Shown here piece by piece: positions 42,051 through 44,682 of a stretch of 44,682 nucleotides of DNA (the first letter of the stretch is position 1; each line of letters opens with the position of its first letter). The translations under genes were made by a program, and so were the position numbers. Below the pieces are notes generated by a model. The model had not been told where the DNA came from and searched no databases. It saw only the letters and a list, made by a program, of their open reading frames with translations. Origin of the DNA: an uncultured Verrucomicrobiota bacterium. GTDB taxonomy: Bacteria > Verrucomicrobiota > Kiritimatiellia > RFP12 > UBA1067. The DNA lies in NCBI GenBank assembly GCA_947305775.1, contig CAMZEN010000020.1:1-44682 (forward strand). The letters are read 5' to 3'.

Positions 42051-43331
42051 CTACTCGTTCCTTAGCGAATACACGATCTTACCGTCAACTTGCGCGGGAG
42101 AATCGATTTCCTCTGCGACGAGCATCGCCTTGATTACGCGATTGAGGGTTCCGACATCACATCCAAGGCTGCGGATGAGTCCGCGGCGGTCGAGGCTGCC
42201 GCCGTGCCGGGCGAGGCTGGCGAGGGCCTTGCTCTTGAGTAGCCCGAAGCCGCCTTCTGCCGAATGGAACTGTCCCTCGAAGAGCATCCACTTGGTGACG
42301 TAGACCGTGAAGAGCATCGCCCACTCGACCGCCGCCTTGGTTATCACGGGCGATTCGGCGTTCTCGGAGATGGCCCAGAGCAGCGCGAGCTTGGCGATCT
42401 TCTCGTTCATGCGGACGACCTGCGCCCTGGCGTTTACGAGACCGGCTTCGGCGAGCGACTTACGGAGGCGCATGAACGACTTGCGGCTTTCATCAAGGAG
42501 CGCGGTCGCCTCGGGGGTTTCGGGGACCTCGGAGATGGCGAACACTCCCGACTCTATGGCCGCCCTTTCGCGCGCGGCGAGCTTTTCGGCGACGGAGATG
42601 ATGCCGGACGGGAACGCCACATGACCTTTCGCCGCCTGGGCGGAGTACTGGTCGGTGGCCCTGAGGATAAGGCAGCGTCCGAAGAGTCCGTCGCGTATCT
42701 CGTGCTGGGTGAGCGCATCCAGGAACTCCTCGGGGACGCCCGTCCCGAAAAGGCAGAGGTGAGGATTCATTATCGTCCGGACGGGACCTTCCTTGTTGGC
42801 CTTGCCGCGAAGGACGTATTCGGACGAGCTGGAGGTGAAGAGACGGCGGATGCGCTCGCTCATGGACTTCGCGGCCTTGTTCGCGCCGCGCATGGAGCCG
42901 AAGAAGGACGCGACCTCGTCGGACTGGAACAGCAGGCTGGGGCACTTGAAGAGTTCGTCCTCGATCGCCTCGCCGGAGGCGAAGGCCTCGGCGATGGACT
43001 CGCTGAAGTTGACGCGCTGTGCGAGGCGGGCGTTGGTCTTGCGGGGGTCGTCCTTGCCGATGCCGGAGTCGCCGAGCACCACGATGTAGAGGTTGGTGCG
43101 CGTGCCGTGAGCGTCGGAGTAGCTGCGGCCGGTGAGGTGCGCGAGCATGGCGAGGGCGCCGGAGAACGCGAGGACGCGGTTGGGGCTATGGCCGGTCGCG
43201 AGCGTGAAGTCGGTCAGCTCGCCGATGAAGCCCGGCACGCGGGTCAGCTCTTCAGGCAGCGGACCAGGGTCGGGGAAGGATGGGCGCTTTGAGGCGCCTT
43301 CATCGAATTCAATACCAAGAAAGTCGTTCAT
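42051..43331 (-). CDS. DUF3987-family P-loop ATPase, mobile-element type
   Basis: This 426-residue protein has the DUF3987 pattern: LPEELTRVPGFIGELTDFTL at the start, LYIVVLGDSGIGKD with Walker A at 87-94, LLFQSDEVASFF as the Walker B region, and SPVITKAAVEWAMLFTVYVT near the C-terminus, followed by a winged-helix-like tail (SLGCDVGTLNRVIKAML). Family members are replicative helicase or primase-helicase-like proteins of phages, plasmids and integrative elements. No primase or integrase is visible beside it, so it may be a remnant or part of a minimal element. It is much more GC-rich than the arrays and small genes around it. The 43,332-43,607 stretch upstream holds only hairpins. Confidence 0.82.
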   Translation of the reverse strand: MNDFLGIEFDEGASKRPSFPDPGPLPEELTRVPGFIGELTDFTLATGHSPNRVLAFSGALAMLAHLTGRSYSDAHGTRTNLYIVVLGDSGIGKDDPRKTNARLAQRVNFSESIAEAFASGEAIEDELFKCPSLLFQSDEVASFFGSMRGANKAAKSMSERIRRLFTSSSSEYVLRGKANKEGPVRTIMNPHLCLFGTGVPEEFLDALTQHEIRDGLFGRCLILRATDQYSAQAAKGHVAFPSGIISVAEKLAARERAAIESGVFAISEVPETPEATALLDESRKSFMRLRKSLAEAGLVNARAQVVRMNEKIAKLALLWAISENAESPVITKAAVEWAMLFTVYVTKWMLFEGQFHSAEGGFGLLKSKALASLARHGGSLDRRGLIRSLGCDVGTLNRVIKAMLVAEEIDSPAQVDGKIVYSLRNE

Positions 43332-43404
43332 ATATCAGCGACTAAAAGTAAGCTCAGAGGGCTTGAGGATACGCTCTCGCGCGGCCCCTGGCGGTCCCTG
43401 CGGG

Positions 43405-43525
43405 CGCACTTCGTGCGGCTTCCCTCCGAAGCAAAGCTTCTTCGGCGCATACGTTCTGGGGCTTGAGCAAAAGCTCACGCCCCATGAAGTATGCAGCCGA
43501 ATACTTCACTGGCGATATATTTCGC
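43405..43525. repeat. Cluster of five short palindromes
   Basis: The stems seen in order are CGCAC/GTGCG (43405-43417), CCGAAG/CTTCGG with an inner GAAGC/GCTTC (43426-43445), GGGGC..GAGC/GCTC..GCCCC (43458-43483), TGAAGTAT/ATACTTCA (43485-43508) and GCGA/TCGC (43512-43525). All lie in 121 bp upstream of the DUF3987 gene. This could be a structured RNA or a palindrome-based repetitive element. Confidence 0.6.
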
Positions 43526-43607
43526 TCCGACATGGGTAGAAAGCTACTCACGCTTATGAGCGTATTGTATCAAAATTAGTTGGCGGAGTCTAGCGGCTGG
43601 ATGGCTT

Positions 43608-43850
43608 TAGTTGGAGTGGGAGTTATGAGTTCGAGTTGGAGTTAGGAGTGGGAGTTGGAGAGCGGGTAGTTGTAGCGAGTAGGTGTAGTTGTAGAGAGGT
43701 AAGTTGGAGGGAAGAAGTTGGAGTGGGAGAAGAAGTTGGAGTGGGAGAAGAAGTTGGAGGGAAGAAGTTGGAGTGGGAGTTGGAGTTCGAGGGAGAGGGA
43801 AGGAGTGGGGGTGGGAGTTCGAGGGAGAGGGAGACGAGTTCGAGTGGGAG
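43608..43850. repeat. Short-repeat array C near the GxxExxY gene
   Basis: This is about 240 bp of GAGTTGGAG, GAGTTCGAG and GAGTGGGAG units, with one block of GTAGTTGTAG units near 43670-43700 that matches arrays A and B. An 18-bp unit (AAGTTGGAGTGGGAGAAG) is repeated in the middle. The minus strand is stop-free in three frames because of composition, so open frames here mean little. It lies 26 bp from the inverted repeat of the GxxExxY element. Confidence 0.9.
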
Positions 43851-43876
43851 TATGATACTCGCCTGCTTTCGACAAA

Positions 43877-43912
43877 AACCACAAATCCACACACATCTAC
43901 ACAAATCAAGAA
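43877..43912 (+). repeat. Left inverted repeat of the GxxExxY element
   Basis: This 36-bp sequence begins AACCACAAATCC and ends CACAAATCAAGAA. It matches the reverse complement of 44292-44327 at 27 of 36 positions by eye. It overlaps the stop codon of the GxxExxY gene (43906-43908). Confidence 0.72.
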
Positions 43913-44283
43913 ACGACCCTTTTCCACTCTAGCTGCTCTTTGTTTCCAAAATTGACAAGGTATCCAACCTTGGTATTGGTGATCTTCATATAGTTAAGCA
44001 GTTGCGCCAAGTGTTCGGAGTTCAAGTTGGATACGGCTTTTGCCTCAATTATTATCTCACCATAGCAAACAATGTCGGCAAAATATGTTTTGGGTAGCAA
44101 GACTCCCTTGTAATACACCTTAAGCGGCTTCTCTGTCTCATAAGGCACACCCTGCTTTTGAAACTCGACACCTAACGCCAATTTGTAAATCGCCTCCAAC
44201 AATCCAGGCTTAAGAGTGTTGTAGACTTCGTAACAACATCCTATTATCTTATAGCCTTCATCCTTGAAAAGATATTCGCCCAT
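43906..44283 (-). CDS. GxxExxY protein, PD-(D/E)xK-like
   Basis: This 125-residue protein carries the family-defining motif GLLEAIY (27-33; G-x2-E-x2-Y) and a nuclease-like core with D70 and E80-x-K82 (FADIVCYGEIIIEAK). It is followed by HLAQLLNYMKITNTKVGYLVNFG. GxxExxY proteins are very common as single genes in gut bacteria, and their role is not established. The gene is bracketed by imperfect 36-bp inverted repeats, the right one eight bases before the ATG and the left one overlapping the stop, giving a compact 451-bp unit. This suggests a small mobile element whose only gene is a nuclease-like protein. Confidence 0.92.
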   Translation of the reverse strand: MGEYLFKDEGYKIIGCCYEVYNTLKPGLLEAIYKLALGVEFQKQGVPYETEKPLKVYYKGVLLPKTYFADIVCYGEIIIEAKAVSNLNSEHLAQLLNYMKITNTKVGYLVNFGNKEQLEWKRVVS

Positions 44284-44291
44284 TTTACTAG

Positions 44292-44327
44292 ATCAAGATT
44301 TGTGCAGATTTGAGAAGATCTGTGGTT
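44292..44327 (-). repeat. Right inverted repeat of the GxxExxY element
   Basis: Read on the minus strand it begins AACCACAGATCT and ends CACAAATCTTGAT. It pairs with 43877-43912 as an inverted repeat. It is also internally repetitive (ACAGATC, CAAATCTG, CACAAATC). Confidence 0.72.
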
Positions 44328-44329
44328 AA

Positions 44330-44584
44330 CTATCTACCAGATTCCCAATTCTTCAATGTCTCTACGGTATCATCGGCGACCCAATCAAGACTCTGCGTGT
44401 GAAGATCTTCATATCTAGCCAACAAGCGGTTATGAATCAAATCCTGAGCCTTGAGACGATCATGCATCTCTTGTCCAGATATGTGTAACTTACGCGCACC
44501 GCTCTCAATCGCCATTACAGCGAAATGAATTCGGTTGAACATATCGTTTTGAGTTGTCGATGCACTATCCATGTAATGTATCAT
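44330..44584 (-). CDS. DUF3791-like small protein, possibly 5'-incomplete
   Basis: This 84-residue protein resembles DUF3791 proteins: FAVMAIESGARKLHISGQEM, then a helix with LLARYEDLHTQS and WVADDTVETLK. In other bacteria DUF3791 genes often sit beside DUF3990 genes in toxin-antitoxin-like pairs. I see no DUF3990 gene here. The reading frame stays open without a stop from the ATG at 44582-44584 to the window edge, and no Shine-Dalgarno precedes that ATG, so the gene may be longer and cut by the window. It ends only two bases from the GxxExxY element. Confidence 0.55.
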   Translation of the reverse strand: MIHYMDSASTTQNDMFNRIHFAVMAIESGARKLHISGQEMHDRLKAQDLIHNRLLARYEDLHTQSLDWVADDTVETLKNWESGR

Positions 44585-44682
44585 ACCATAAACTAGTGGC
44601 GCATGTCTAGTAGACGACAGTGGAGGGTCACAAATGGTAATATCTACCGGGTCAGCAAAGAAGAGAGGAAGACCGTGGGGTT

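Noticed and set aside
42264..43292. A 342-residue open frame on the plus strand opposite the DUF3987 gene
   Set aside because: It is a GC-rich shadow frame with glycine/glutamate/arginine-heavy composition and no family features, while the minus strand carries a clear P-loop ATPase.
43354..43551. A 65-residue minus-strand frame before the DUF3987 gene
   Set aside because: It consists of the five palindromes and has no recognisable fold. The sequence is better described as structured repeats.
40861..43850. CRISPR arrays at the three repeat regions
   Set aside because: The units are short, variable and contiguous with no unique spacers, and no cas gene is present.
43848..43860. Perfect 13-bp palindrome GAGTATGATACTC at the end of array C
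   Set aside because: It is short, a single copy, and partly made of array units. I see no sign of a binding site or element end.

Overview
The window is one long accessory locus for surface-polysaccharide synthesis. Every gene I can support lies on the minus strand, so it reads from high to low coordinates. Many adjacent genes overlap by 1-17 bases (ATGA, TAATG, ATGGCTGA) or follow good Shine-Dalgarno sites (AGGAGG at 35.9 kb, AAAGGAG at 16.7 and 37.2 kb), so it looks like one or a few long operons. The host cannot be named from sequence alone. The mix of stand-alone four-helix-bundle (S23/bAvd-like) genes, GxxExxY genes, REP/RAYT elements and short-repeat arrays resembles what is found in uncultivated PVC/Verrucomicrobiota-type gut bacteria (for example Kiritimatiellota). 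That is a low-confidence inference.

Layout in transcription order. (1) 44.6-40.9 kb is a zone of small selfish or accessory elements: a DUF3791-like gene, a GxxExxY gene bracketed by imperfect terminal inverted repeats, a triplet-rich repeat array, a hairpin cluster, a DUF3987 ATPase gene, a six-site helically phased dyad and a 23-bp tandem repeat, then a four-helix-bundle gene between two related repeat arrays. (2) 40.8-33.6 kb is a precursor module: a mannose-6-phosphate-isomerase-type cupin, two DegT-fold aminotransferases, two ATP-grasp ligases, an enolase-superfamily epimerase and an opine dehydrogenase. Together these suggest an unusual amino-acid- or opine-like building block. (3) 33.5-16.8 kb is the assembly module: a Wzx flippase, many glycosyltransferases (GT2, GT4, GT11-like, fucosyltransferase-like), a pyruvyltransferase, an NAD-dependent epimerase, a MenD-like ThDP enzyme, an O-acyltransferase, a Wzy/ligase-type membrane protein and a WcaF acetyltransferase. 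(4) 16.7-13.2 kb holds a membrane protein of unknown function, an ASCH protein and a GNAT/PUA-like/GT2 fusion. (5) 13.25-11.99 kb is a RAYT transposase gene with three REP palindromes. (6) 11.98-4.2 kb is a visibly GC-rich second module: a flippase-Stealth fusion, GT2, GT25, GT4, an FkbH-like HAD protein, a polysaccharide deacetylase and a GT4. (7) 4.2-0 kb is a 1303-residue nuclease-STAND NTPase of the antiviral Avs/NLR type with a small coupled gene.

The likely joint job is to make, decorate (pyruvate, acyl, acetyl, phospho-sugar, amino-acid-like groups) and export a cell-surface glycan. The variable structure appears to have been reshaped by small elements: REP copies supply stop codons, short repeats sit in frame in the same loop of several GT4 enzymes, and a nine-G tract inside a GT2 gene could switch it on and off. 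The best candidates for undescribed biology are the four-helix-bundle/array cassette, the GxxExxY element with inverted repeats, the flippase-Stealth fusion, the GNAT/ASCH/GT2 gene set and the opine/ATP-grasp/epimerase module.
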